In this document: piece after piece, positions 40,861 through 54,600 of the stretch | Layout: each line of letters begins with the position of its first letter | How positions within the stretch are numbered: position 1 is the stretch's first letter | DNA from: Lytechinus variegatus | Lineage: Eukaryota > Echinodermata > Echinoidea > Temnopleuroida > Toxopneustidae | Length of the DNA stretch: 64,000 bases | Direction: 5' to 3' | NCBI RefSeq assembly: GCF_018143015.1 | Contig: NC_054741.1 | Coordinates: forward strand, 10,876,683-10,940,682 | Position numbers and translations under genes: made by a program | Notes under the pieces: generated by a model | Seen by the model: the letters and a program-made list of their open reading frames with translations, nothing else | The model's database searches: none | Told to the model about the DNA's origin: nothing

Positions 40861-41845
40861 TTACTTTAAAGTGTACCTTGTTTTATATCAGTTTTTTAAA
40901 CCTTTGATGGAAAGCCAGATCGAGGCATATAATAATTTTACTTAAGGCCTAATTTCACAAATGATGTTTAACTTAAGCCCTCTCCTGGGAGGGAGTTTTT
41001 TTTAGACACAATGTTTGATCTGATTGCATTATTGTGAAACTTGTAGGTGCATTTATTTGGGCTTATGCTAATAGTGTACTTGAAAAACTTGTTTGGATTA
41101 GACTGGCTGGTTTTAGACCTGTTAGACCCCTCTTCTATGAATTTAGGCCAAAGGGTTTGGTTTCTTATTGGTTAAATGAAGATTTACACCATTGAAGGAT
41201 TGTGAAAATTTTCTGCTCAAATATTCAAGTCATTCAAAGGTCCCCCCTTCCATTTGTTATTAAGATGAACATTTCTTTTATTACTCGACTGTAAAATGAG
41301 TGCTGGTCTAATTTCATGACAACATGGTAAAGGCCCCAATTTTGCTGTTTGAAAAATTATGCTAGCCGTTTTTTTCTATATGGGCTGTTGGTGGGGTTTG
41401 TTAGTGCCATTTTATATCAAGCATTATTCGTATTAAAGTGAACACTTTTATAATTATTATTACTCAACAGTAATCAAGTATGCAGGTCTAATTTTGTAAT
41501 TCCAAGAGATTTCTTCTTTCTTCTACGCAAAACCAGTGGGCATATATTCATCAGTCAATTTGGTAAACAACAATTTGGTATTTCTGAAATTCTTCATTTT
41601 GAAATTGGTGTTCCGCTGTATTTTTCCTTAAGACAGTTGCATTTTATGCACATACACATCAAGTGGGGACTTCTGATGATCCGATAGTAAATATTAGTGT
41701 GCTAATTTCTTTATTTGGTTATGGAAAATTTTCGATTATTATAAATACTTATATATGTATGGTTATTTTAAGGTCATTTTCTACTCTGTTTATTGTCATA
41801 TCAGAAGCCTGGTGCTGAAATAAAACTTGTACCTGATGTACATTT

Positions 41846-42490
41846 ATAGACAGACTACTAGTACTTTCTTGTTGGTTATGAAGTACTGTTTACTCACAAG
41901 GTCAAAATTAATTTTAGTTTGTACATCAGATTGGCAACAATCACCATTTTTTAAACCAATTTTTATGTTTAAAAGACATATGGATATTACATAAGTCAAC
42001 TTTTTATTGGGCTTTTCTCAATTAATAATAGTACATTCCTTAAATACGCATAACACCTACAGGTCTCTATGCGCGAGTGACTAAATAAAACATTCTGAAA
42101 GAGGTGGGTTTTTAATTGAACTTTGAATTTATGACCTGAATTTAGTAATTCATGTTCAACATCTGCACAAATATGGTTTTATGCAGAAACGATTAAAATC
42201 ACCATCTCCCCAGATTGAATATGAAAATCACTTTGTTTAAAGTTAAAACTAATTAGACAAAATGAGCCTAATTACAACCCTTGTATTTTTCATGGGTTTC
42301 TATTTTTCCTGAAAATCTAAAAACATTGACATTTTGTTCTTTCAAGGGTCATAGAATTTAATATTGAAAACGACAGAGCTACCAGATAACTAATAGAGAC
42401 TAACAACATAAACATTCACACACTACATCAGGCTGGCACACATCCAAATCCACAAGAGACCAAAACAGAATGTCAGTAAAATACACATCA
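41846..42490. other. Convergent intergenic gap between CEP89 and the minus-strand gene
   Basis: AT-rich sequence with no coding or repeat feature recognised. It separates the candidate plus-strand poly(A) signal at 41819 from the candidate minus-strand one at 42513-42518. Confidence 0.35.
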
Positions 42491-42512
42491 AAATTTGTTC
42501 TTACCAAAAATC

Positions 42513-42518
42513 TTTATT
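42513..42518 (-). promoter_or_regulatory. Candidate poly(A) signal of the minus-strand coiled-coil gene
   Basis: AATAAA on the minus strand (TTTATT on the plus). The downstream minus-strand sequence has a TTTTTGG/TTTTGATGTG stretch suited to cleavage. If real, the 3' UTR of the gene ending at 48626 would be about 6 kb. Confidence 0.35.
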
Positions 42519-42784
42519 ACAGCACAAAAGTTAAATCTTACATTTGATTTCTGAATTGCAAAAATAGATTATCTCTTCGTCTAAAGGCCCTCCTAAAACC
42601 CTGTTAGGATCCCTTGATCATAAATAATTCTTATCCTCTAGGAAATAATCACTTCATGAATGAAAAACTGCCCTAAATTCTTCATGGTAAATTCTTATTT
42701 TTCCTCATACTAATAACATTAATGAAGGCATCATGTGCAGTGTATGATTACAACGTTATTGACTAAAAAATATTGATTGAGCAC

Positions 42785-43533
42785 TTAACCCTAAATAGAC
42801 TGGGCTATTTCGACACCAAATAAGACAAGGGGGGGGGCTGAATCAGCCCCCCCCTTATGATTTCGGCCGTAGATCTCGCGATCGCGATGAAAATTGGCAC
42901 GTGCATTACCCATGGCATTATCTACAAAACAATAATATCAAATTCTGCGAAAAATCTCATTGCTCATTAATTATGCTAATTTATGCGTGAAATCATAAGT
43001 TTGTTGTAATTAATAAAATAATGCCCCTGAAATGCTAATTTTTGTTTCACATACTCTAGATAGGCATCTGATCAAATTTATTTTTAAAAAAATTCAACAT
43101 CACATATTTTCTTCTGTATTCAATTGTTTTCTAAATTTCTTATATATTTCTTTGTTTTTCGACTTTTTGTTTTTTCAATGGAAATTGTCGGGGACTTTAT
43201 TTTGGCCATAAACAAGATAAAATAAGTTGATTTTAGCATTAAAAAAGGGCAAAATAATGGTACATTTTATGAATTTTGGCTGAAAACACTATGTGCATTG
43301 GATTTGTACACAAATTCATGTTTTTGAGTAATTTTTGGTCTGCATGCACTTATGAAATGTTGCATAATTTTGGAACCGCGTACCCGGGGGTCACAATTTT
43401 GGTCTCAAAAGTTGCGCGAGACTTAAAAGTAAAAAGTCATCGAGCGTCGCAGTCAAAAAATTTCGAGCGGCGGATTTATCGAGAAAAATGTCGAGGGGGG
43501 CTGAATTAGCCCCCCCAGTCTTTTTAGGGTTAA
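42785..43533. mobile_element. TTAA-flanked element with CCCTAAATAGACTGGG ends
   Basis: TTAACCCTAAATAGACTGGG is mirrored by CCCAGTCTTTTTAGGGTTAA. Both ends then carry a GGGGGGGCTGAATCAGCCCCC-like palindrome or half of it. A 77-codon plus-strand frame (43276-43509) ends near the right terminus with RASQSKNFERRIYREKCRGG; I do not recognise it as a transposase, and it may be a product of the repeat. Confidence 0.75.
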
Positions 43534-43539
43534 ATGAAA

Positions 43540-46500
43540 AACACATTACAAGTTCTAGAGAGAAATTGAGGAATGATGTTTAGGATACCCATAACTAGAT
43601 AGCTATAAGACAGATGATATTCATCTCATGATTGGAGTACAGCTCTGTACATAATTGTACCCTATTTATAGCAAAAAACCCCTCAAAACCCTGAAACTCC
43701 TAGCATCTACTAATACACCTTTGTACTTGCATTGTTTGTACCAATAATCATGAAGTCCTCTTTGAGATTGCTGTTTCTAAAAAGGTAAATGTAGAGAAAG
43801 ATTTTAAATTGCATGAAAAAAATCAACATATCAAGACATTGAAAAAAATGAAGGGCTTGAATTGGAATGGTAAACGTACATTTCATTATAAAATGTCAAA
43901 AATTCTACTTTACAGCTAAAACATCTGCAACTACATTACTAATGTCAAACTTAAACAAACTAGAAACTCATACATTTTACTTTGTGCATACTAACTGATA
44001 ATTGCTTAAAACATATATTGTATAAAAAGTAAATCATCATTTTCACTGATATTTCTTACATAAATGTGCTTTACGCTTGTCTCACATTTTGCGATCCTAT
44101 ACAACATTATTTTTTAATAAATCACGTTTTGCATTATATATGAAAGTTCCAAAAAGAAAAATTACTTTATTTGCAGTTCGGCATAATGTTAGGAATAATG
44201 AAATCATAACTTTGCTTTGCGGCCAGCCCTGTTGTCGGAGTAAAGCCCAAATCGGATTAAAGTCACAGTCGATGATTACGTCATTACAATTTGGAATTGA
44301 ACTTGCTTTCATTCCTACAATGAGGCTCGAACTACATTGAATTTTGATTTCAGTAGTAGTCCTACAAATATTCTGACCTCAGATTGAAAGGATTTTATTG
44401 GTTGGAATTTCCATGTCAAATGCTATTATGATTTCTTTGAAAAACGGATCGCAAAGAATCGCATAGTGTGAGCTGGGCTTAAAGAGTGATTTCCACACCA
44501 GATCCTTTGTTAGTATCCTGTGACATACTCTTTTTTTTTCACTTTAGTATCAATTAAGTGCTGCAAGAAAAAAATATAAATATACAGACATTATAAAAAT
44601 CAATTTTTCATGTATTAAATTTAAATATTCCAGCACCAAATTAAACATCAATTAATATTGGCAAGCTCAATAAACCTACATAGAAAATAACAGTAACTGA
44701 TTTTTAACTAATGCAAACACAAACAAAAAAAGTACCGGTACATAAAATTACACCAATAAGGGGTAATCTAATGAAATTCATTGCAAAAATCAACAAAACT
44801 TCATTCTATTTACAAAATATTTCAGAAGAACAATGGAACTAATAATAGGAAGAACATAATTGCAATTATGAACAGATCTACCTCAAATCCAACAATAAAA
44901 ATAACAAATACAACCATCACAACTATACATAAAAGAAAATAACAAGTTTGTACAGAACAAGTGCATTTGAGGAAACAAAGGAAGAGACTCTAAAGGGAGC
45001 TTTTCATGAAACGAACATTGATTTTTCACTGAAAACTGTTGTAGGCTACTGAAATCCTCTCATCTGATTGGCTCATGAAACACCACCTGGATTTCTTGCC
45101 CAATGGGCCCCATTGTATAAAGATTTTTATGAAATTTGTTTATGCAACTAAAAAAATAAATAATAAAATTCCATCATGCTCATCTGTACTCGTAATTAAC
45201 ATGGCTTTCATATGAAAAAGTCTGAATTCCTAAGCCGGGGCATAAAGTTCCCTCATGAATGATAGAATTGAAAAAAACAACCACAAATACATACAAAAGA
45301 AATTCAAAAAAAGCATTATAATAAATAAGAAGTTAATCTTAAAACAGCATTCAATTGTAATTGATTTGTTTACAATACCACAAATACATGTGATGGACGC
45401 ACTTCAGCCCCCCAACTCTTATTTTTTTTTGCATGGCGAGCCTCCCCCTTCCATGCCATTCTGTGACAAGACAGTAAATATATCACATCTTCTCACCAAC
45501 GACACACAAAATATGGAATCCATTTAGAGGACCAAGACATTCCATTTGAGAGATATAGTACAAATTTGACACAAATATTGTCTAGAAACTGATAATTTTG
45601 GCTAACATTGTTCAGACTCCTACGGTTCTGTTACTTTGTAGAGCATAAAACATACCATTGGTCCCCTTATCCCTAGAATAATGATTTGATGTTCTTGAAG
45701 TGACTTAAAATGAGAAAGAGAAAAAAAAAGAAAAAAAAATAGCCATTGTTGGTGCAGAGCCTGTTTTTTTTCTTCTTCCTTCATTTCATTCTTGCATGTT
45801 CTTCAACTATGTATTGAAGTAAATAATCACAATTGAATGAAAATACATACAAATACATTAAAAGCCATTTGATAAATTGATCCAAAAAAGAAGGCAATTT
45901 CTGCATATTAATACAGATGCATATCTTAATACATTGCTATACTGTGCAAATAGCTTTGTACAATTTTACATACAAACAGTCTAATTCACTTTGTTACATT
46001 ATTTCTCAACCAAGCATGAATGTCATTTAACATTTTGAGAATGAAATGAGAAATTATTTGTGAAACTCAAACAGTGCATAATATATTACAAAAATGCAGT
46101 TAAGTACATTCAAGATTTTCATTTTTAAGGAAGACATTTCAAAAACTAAATTGATGATTAGTAAGACAACATCAAAATGTATATTAGCAAGGGAGTAAAG
46201 AACAAAATCTTAAATTGTGCTCATTCTAATCAGCAGCTTTTCTAATAGTGGACTTATATCAATCCGAGTCACCTAACAGGGGAAAAAAAATCTGCATAAT
46301 GTACTGGAAAGAGAATAAGAAAACTTCATAAATAAGTATGACCCACAACAAAAATAAGTTTTAATCGATTGTGCTAATGAAGATGATTGAACAAGATTAA
46401 TGCCAGTACCATATGGATCGTACTACTATTAAATATCACCTGTCTTTACAGGTGTAATGATCTTTATTATGGTATTTAATAGGCAAGATAACAACCTCAA

Positions 46501-48620
46501 CACCTGAGTTTTAGTAGATATGGGCAAATTCGATCTTGTTCATATGTAATATAAAGTACATACGTGTAATATTTTTCAAGGTATATTTCAATATTTTTGA
46601 ATTACTTGTGATCAAAATAGTTTGGAAAAAATAAAGACTTTATTTTGGTACCCATTACAAAGATGAACACTCTGTCATTATTCCATTGTGCAAATTCAAT
46701 ATACAATGTATTAATTCAGAAAAACTGAAATGGTCATTTGCACTACGAAGTGCTTTACAGTCCTAAATTTCTAAAAATGAAAAAAAAGAAAGAAAAAAGA
46801 ATAAACTATTTTTCAAACATAATAAATCTGAAATGATTATATGCAATTAAAAATGCTTGAAAGTTAAATAAATGCCTAAATTTTTTAAAGATGAAAACAA
46901 TTTTTTTTTATTAAAGAATACACTCTTGTTAAACTATAAAATGTACATTCATCATAAGTGCATTCATATCATCACATACTAATTTTAAGAATTTCATTTA
47001 ATAGTGGCTATCTTGCACATACATGTACTGTATGTAGGCCTATAACCACAGTGGCATGTTAAACTATGTGGTTCCATTACAAAGCTTTAATATCAAGTAG
47101 TTACAAAATCCAGTAGTCAATGGCTTAAGAAATAGGATCGCTGATTGAAGTACTCAATAGGAAATATAAAACTTAGATGACAGAGATGTAAAATGTACAG
47201 TTAACACATCAGTAGTCTTGCACACATGACTACATATTATTCAAAAGAAAGAAAAACAACATAAGAACCTCAAGTTGGTAAAATTGAAAATTAAAAAATG
47301 CACTAGTTCCAGTAGAACAATATATTATTTGAATAAATCAGAGTCCACAAATATTATAATTCACTAAAAAAACCCCCCACCCAAAATCAAATCGAAAGAT
47401 TTGTCAATTGCACATTCCATTACATTCGATTTCCACATCACAATAATTCATTTCATTCAATATTTATCCCATCAATTCATAGACCTTCCTTGGCAATTTC
47501 AGCAGTCGTCTCTCAACATAGTGCATTTTTATATTCCTGTAGGAACTACACAACGATAAACATTGTTTGTGAATCATGAACTTTGCCAATGCCTAAAGCA
47601 AAAGGATTAATTTGGTTTTGTTGACTGAATCTGGAAGGCAATACTACTTTTACTTTCAGTCTTAAACACTTAGGATGTAATCTATCTTGTCAATCATTGC
47701 ATTGTTTTTACTTTATTTACTGAAAAACATTGAGAAGGTAAAAATATAAGGGAGACATAGGAGAGAGTTAAACCTAGGTTTATTCTAAGCATGCCCCATC
47801 TGTGGGGGTAAGGGCGGGTGCTACTTTTGAAGTTTGCTTTTACGTTTGGTTTTACATACAGGTTTTCAACAAGAGCAATCGTCACAGCCGTGAAGGTTGA
47901 AAAAAATCCCAGTCTATCAACTCTTGATTGAGAAAATGAATTTAAGATTAAAATCAAATTCTCAATTGATTTGTAAAAATAAAACATGATTGATGCAAAA
48001 TGTTTATGCCATGGTTGGTTGGCATGCCACTGACTGACAATGAAAGTAAAAAATGTAAAGCATTCCATAAAATTCTTTAATTGTGAATGATAGCTTTGAT
48101 GATTGTAAACAGGCTAGAATTGGCATCAGATAAAAGACTCCATAAATACCAAAATATCACACAATTAACTTGCCAATAGATTAGCATGCAGAACACATTA
48201 AAATCTTAGTCATTATGCATTATAAAGCTCATGCCATTAAATGATAAATGATTTTTCTTTTTTCTTAGAGTTTCAAGAAGTAAATATCCTATAAACTGAG
48301 AAGCTTTATGCACATGATGCTAATTTATAAATGACTAAAAATTCCTTTGGTGCTTGGCTTACACAGCAATATGCATATACTACATTTGGCTTTAATCGTT
48401 GAACAGATATCTAGCATGATTTTGTGTTCTACAGCATAGATCTCCACGAAACATTATCATCATACATTGGTTTGCTTAGAATTAGAAGGCAATCTCGCAA
48501 TGAAAGATCTATTTCTTCTTAGCTTCAATGCAAAAGGTTTGCAACCAAAGGGCAATATATCCTGCCAATGTCTTTTCATCAATGGAAAGCTCCCATTGTC
48601 GTCACTCCTCGACAGTTGCA
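43540..48620 (-). other. Long AT-rich region, probable 3' UTR of the minus-strand gene
   Basis: Apart from the MITE at 44069-44482 and a palindromic region near 45000-45115, no exon, RNA gene or ORF of interest was seen on either strand. Runs such as ACATGTAC recur. It lies immediately 3' of the last coding exon at 48626-48740. Confidence 0.35.
44069..44482. mobile_element. MITE with TAAGCCCAGCTCACAC-type ends
   Basis: GCTTTACGCTTGTCTCACAT and TTTTGCGATCC at the left are mirrored by GGATCGCAAAGAATCGCATA and GTGTGAGCTGGGCTTAA at the right. The inner portion is gene-free. Confidence 0.65.
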
Positions 48621-48625
48621 TGATG

Positions 48626-51600
48626 TCATCTCGAGTCACCTACTACAGGTGCCGTTGACTGACTGATTGCTATGGCAACCCGATCTCCCTCACCAACCAT
48701 ATTCCTGATCTTTCCTGGTTCTTTTCCAAGGGTTTCAATCCTATAATGGAATGAAAAGACATTTAAAGAACGAGATATAATGAATGACTTATCTAATACA
48801 AAATTCACTGAAAAAAATATTGATAAAGTCATAGCATACAGTAATGTTAAGAGATAATTTTTTCTTCTTCTAGGGCTTACTTCATGAAGAGTTACATGTA
48901 CAACTGTTGTAACTTTGCCATCAACGACAACTACCATGGAAATTGAATTTGATTGGCTGCTAAGCCCTGTTACCAGAGTTATAATAGTTCTAACTCTTTA
49001 TGAAACGAGCCCAACATTTTCAGCAAAGACCAATCATTTGAAATCGTAACAACATTTTCAAACAATGAAATATATTTTGACAGATACTGCAGAGCTCGAT
49101 AGTTAAGGGCATTTATGACAAAAATTATGTCAAAAGGGTATTACTTTATTCCTATCATTACCATGAAAAAGAATAGCGTAAAGATGTCCAAGCCTTACCT
49201 GCCCCAGATAAGATATTGTATGCTATTAAAAAAAAACGGAAATAATAAATAGCATTTAACATAACACACCATCCCCTGAAATCATGGATGATCCCAAAGA
49301 GGATTTGACATTAAACATTGGAGGATATGGACTGTCCTTCTCAAATCAACACAAATGCCTGAGTCATGATCCAACAATCTTACAATGCAGAATTACTACT
49401 AAAGCTTTCTTACTGCAATTCTAGGTCATGCCTTTGAAAGAAAATAGCCACTCATTAATACCATGTCCTAGATATATGATCTGTATGCAGCAACCGAATC
49501 ACACTTCCATTATTGAAATTTAAGACTGATATGTGTCTCGACAGGAAAATAGGGATAAAAAGGATAAAAGAATGATTGATGACAGCCATTCATCCTTCCT
49601 TATACAAGTTATTATGGAGAAATTATTGATTTTTGTTTCTGTTTTATATACAGTACATGCAACCCTCTGATTTGACCTAGAGTACATGTAAGCTGTAAAA
49701 GGATCTGCAATAACCTATTCATTAATTGCAAAATTTTGTTACTGTTTCTTGTTTTATCAATTTATAACACAAATAAATTTTCTCGGGAATGAGAAAGTTA
49801 TCTTTTCCTACATCTTGAAATAGAACTGGCATTATTTACAGGTTCAGAACAGCGCTGATACTGTAGATGCAAACTCAGAGTAAACAATAGAGTATCCCAT
49901 TGGAAAAAAAAACCCATATTCATGTATGCACAATTGCATGCACTTTACAGTTTGCATTAGATTTTCAAGAAAGAGACAACACATCAGTATGAAGCTGGTA
50001 ATACCTAAGCCAGAAAATTAATATTTTACTTAAAATCTTGACAAAATGACAATTTAAATCTTCAATTCATGAATTTCACCAGGTAGATTTACATGTATTT
50101 TACCTTATATTATATCTTTGGGAAACTTGCTAAACTAATCTACTGATAACATTTCTTGATTACCAATCTCAGTTATCGGTAAACCATGGATAATTTGTTT
50201 GCCTTGTGAACATAAGGTCCTTTCATACTTATCTTAATAAGCTAGAATTAAAAACATGATTAAGAAATCAAGGCAACAATTGTGGGCACTGTCCGATATA
50301 AGATCAGCAAGTTTACATGATCAATGCTGACTCTCCCTGACCATCTATTCCAAGCAACATAATATGCAGCTTGACCCAGGAAATCCAAGTGCACATTGTA
50401 GATAGAATTGAATTCAAATATATGAAATATATTTTTCTTGTATTTTACACTGTTGCTTTATTAGATGCAAACCAATGAATTTCATCCAATGATGACTTGC
50501 ATTTGATTTTTTTTTAGTTGAAATTGACAGCATTTTATTCAATAAAAGTGAGATTGAACAATGAATATCATCTTATGATGAAATTGGAATTGCATTTAAT
50601 TATATTTATTGTGTTTGATTGCACCTCTCTCTGACACAGCAGGCCAAGATATACAATGTTATCATAGAAGTACATGTAGGGTTGAGATCTACATATATGT
50701 TGAATGCGATCGCTTTTTAACATCCATACTTCTGAAGAATCATGTTACAGCAAGTGTCATTTTGATGAAAGACACTTCACTCAGATGACAAGCAAAAACT
50801 TGTTAAGCATGTCCGTGTTTTAAACTAAGCATCTTTCAAATGATCCCAGAATGAAAAATATGTTTGCTTTATAAATACAGCATGAGGATATGAAGGGTGT
50901 TTATAGACTGTGTTTTGTTACCTTAGCAGAAGGGTCAACACAATCTGGGAAATCCTTCAGATAACATGGACAAATATTTACACACTAATCACGGTTCTTT
51001 GTATAAGTTTGTATCAATATATCTGGCAACTTTCCTCAAAAGTACTAGTTTATATCACAGGTATTTCTAACATAAGAATAAAAATTTTGAACATATCAAT
51101 TATCAGAATATTTTTTGTAATTTACAATAAAGGTATTTTGTAGGTTCTCATGACCTGTGTATAAATTCATATCTAGTTGCCAAGCAACTTCCCTTGAAGA
51201 TCATTAAAGTACAGCGATATATTGATGTCATGAGTAAATATGCCTGATATATAAATCCAAAAATTAAACGAATTGGAGACTGCACTTGTGAGTATTAAAA
51301 TTCCTTTGAATAATGTATGCTTTTTTGCTTTGATAGATCATCCTGTAGCTGATGAATGTTTATCAAATCACATGTTGATCCATGTGACAGGACAGTAGCC
51401 ATATCAATAGTGTCTACTCTTAGGAGATATCAAAGAGATTCAAAACAATGTGGTCTGAACCAGTAAAATGTTTGCTGATTATCAAGGGATGCCAAACCAC
51501 AGGCATAAGTCATCATGACCACATCAGACTTTACATAAAAATAACAAAAACACCCTGAAGTTATTTTGAAGCCTTATAGCAGCAGCATGTCTGAGAGCCT

Positions 51601-54600
51601 TGCTTACATCACTTGAGTGATGCTAAAATGGCAAGTTAAAAGTATGGGGAAGTACATTGGTTTTTCAAAGAAACTGAAAAAGAGAAAAAATTATTTCAAC
51701 AAAATTTAGTTAGTTCATCAAAAATCAATAACAAGTACATAAACTGTGAGCTCTTTCCCTCTCTCGTCTTTATGGATTTTTTTTTCCAAATGATAATCTC
51801 TTTGTTGCCGATGAACTTACTTGACCTTGAGTGAATTGTCCATGGAATCTGAGACTGACTCGACGTTAGCATCTGGTATCCCATGATCCATCAGGTCAGC
51901 CTCGACACATGACCTCTGATCACCTTCAACAGTACTGCTCTCACTCTCCTGGTCCGTACCAACACGCTCACTTCTGACCATGACAAAAATAAAAGCAGCG
52001 ATGATTCATGAATGAATAAAAAATACTTTATTTAATTAGTTCAGTCTCTTAAACTTGAAATGTAACCTTATTTTGACTAGGGCCGAGTTGAACCAACTGG
52101 TTCATCAGTACTCGACCAATTCTGCTGGTTCATCAGTACAATTTCCTGCAGACCAGTCGACCGATGAAAAAAAATACACGAGAGATTCTCAGAGTCAAAG
52201 ACTTTGATAATTAAACTATTTAGGGATTAAATTCAATAAAAATTACATATAACATTATGATCCAATTGGAACTAAATAGAAATAGGAAAACCAGACAGGA
52301 TTTTCAAATGTCTGGCTTTAATTTATGGGCCAAATAGTTTATATTATTGCATTTGTAATTGTTCTTCCTTTAATATTTATTCACATCTCCTGCAATTCTT
52401 CTCTTCTCACCTTGAGAAGGGGCTATAATATAAACCAAGTGGTACAGAAGAGTTTAATAGTACAAATTGCAAATCAACAGAATAAATAATTATAGGAAAC
52501 AAAAGAACGCTTGGAAGCATTCAATAAACCTTTAATTTCTTTGCAAATATAGTGGTATGAAAGTTATGAAGAGTAGTGAAACAAATAATTTTCTTGTGGA
52601 TTACAGAAAGACTACATTAAAATGCTGCATCCTGGGAACGAATCAAGGAACAAAACAGTCAAGGACCCCGTTGCATAAAAGTTTACAGTAACTATGCCAT
52701 CCAATGAATAACTTGCATGGAATCCTTGATTCTGATTGGCTCTTCAGCATCATTACATGGTAGTTACCATTGGATGGCAAAGTTACAAAAAAAAAAAAAA
52801 AAAAAACTTTCATGCAACGGGGACAAGGACTTGAACTGGTGCTGTTCAAATGGAATGTGGTGTATTGGTGTTAGGATGATGATGACTTACTCCAGTGGAA
52901 GCCCTGCATTTTCTAGTTCTTGTAATCTAGCTTTCAGTCTTGCTATCTCTTCATCCTTCTTCCTTAATAATCGATCCCTCTCTGCTAGGTCTCTCCTCAG
53001 ATTATATGCAACTTCTTCCAAAGATTCTACCATGACCTAATAAAAAACAGCAATGAGAAAAAGAAAAAACACATGATTATGAGCACCAATTCTCTCTAAA
53101 AGCAAGATCATAGAACTGTTTAAAAGCGCTGGACATCTCATACCAGAGAAATACTACTTCCCCATTGCAACACAATAAATTATCACTTTTAAATTGAAAA
53201 GCATCTGCAATATGATAAGTTTCTTCCCAATCATCTCCAACTGTTTTATAATATCAATCATATTTGTCACATGTTTTACAGGTATGATCTCGCTCCAGTG
53301 GTTAGACCTTATCGCCTTCCACGGTAACTTCACCACATTAAGTGTACATGCAAGAAGGTTGTAACTACAACTGATTATTCACATTGCTTCCTGCCGATTA
53401 TGGCAGGCAACTCATGATAATGTCCTAGCTTGGAGATTCTAAAGAACTGATGAATTAAAGGCTGGATTCAAGCGATGTTTGTACCGTCTATTTTGGATTT
53501 GTCATTAAATTTCATGCTCTTACATTAATTTACAAATCATGACAATCTAGAGATGATAATTGACGATTTAGAGTCCAATTACCATTTAAGTACATCTGTA
53601 GGCTTCAACAACAGATACATAAACAGTTTCTGGAGTCTATTTCATGATGAGTTGCCATATTAAAATTAAAAGCAAATCCTATAAAAATAAAGGCTTCCAG
53701 AAATGGCAAAGTTACAACAGTTTGAATGAAATCTTTATGAAACAGGCCCCAGGTGTCTTTCTAGTGAGTAGCAGAAGGGAAAAACTAAGATACTGTGAAT
53801 TTTCCCCCCACATTAATGTATAGCACCTCCCCCCCCACCCTAAAAGAAATTTATTGTATATACATAATAATAGAATGAATGAATCTGTCGTCGTGTAAGA
53901 AAAAATGTAAATGGAACAAAATTTTCATTCAGAATACTGTAAGAGTTTGTACAAGGGCTAATACCTCAATAGCTTTGTATATCATTTTCACAGGTATAGT
54001 GTTGTCAAAAATAAATAGTAATAATCTGTTTTTGTTATAAAAATCATCAGTATTATCAATATTATAAAAATGACAATGAATTGGATTGAACTGAAGGGTT
54101 GAATATAATTTTGGTTACTCGTACTAAATATTAAAATGTAGAAAAAATGGCACTATATTTTTAATGTAATATTGCATTAAACATCTGATTACCTATTTCC
54201 TTACATGACTAAGGACCCCTTGATGAGATCAAGCATATCATTCATGAATATCATCACTCCCTTGACATTTATAAAGAACTCTGTAGGAGATCAGAGGCTT
54301 TTTTCAAGGGAAGATCAAAATGGATTATTTTATAGGGATATCGTCACTTTCCAATGAGCTTACCCTGGATATTAAAGCTCATAACCTGTCAAGAAGATTA
54401 TTGTACATGATTTTTATTTAGACAATATTCTCTGTAACATAAAAACTGAGTGGCAGTATGTGAAAGTTTGTAAAGATTTGAATGTATAGGAATGATAATA
54501 TTGAAAGTGGTGATGAAAATGATTATGTATAGTGGCATCATGGTCTAGTGGTTTATGACTCTCGTCTTTCGATCAGAGGGATGTGGGATCGAATCCCAGC

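Larger units (their letters stand above)
38484..41845 (+). other. CEP89 3' UTR/3' flank
   Basis: Two candidate poly(A) signals are visible: AATAAA at 40016-40021 and AATAAA at 41819-41824, the latter followed by a typical GT-rich stretch. The start (38535-38830) is an array of TTGGTCTA-type units and 40140-40860 is a degenerate tandem repeat. Which signal is used is not decidable here. Confidence 0.4.
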
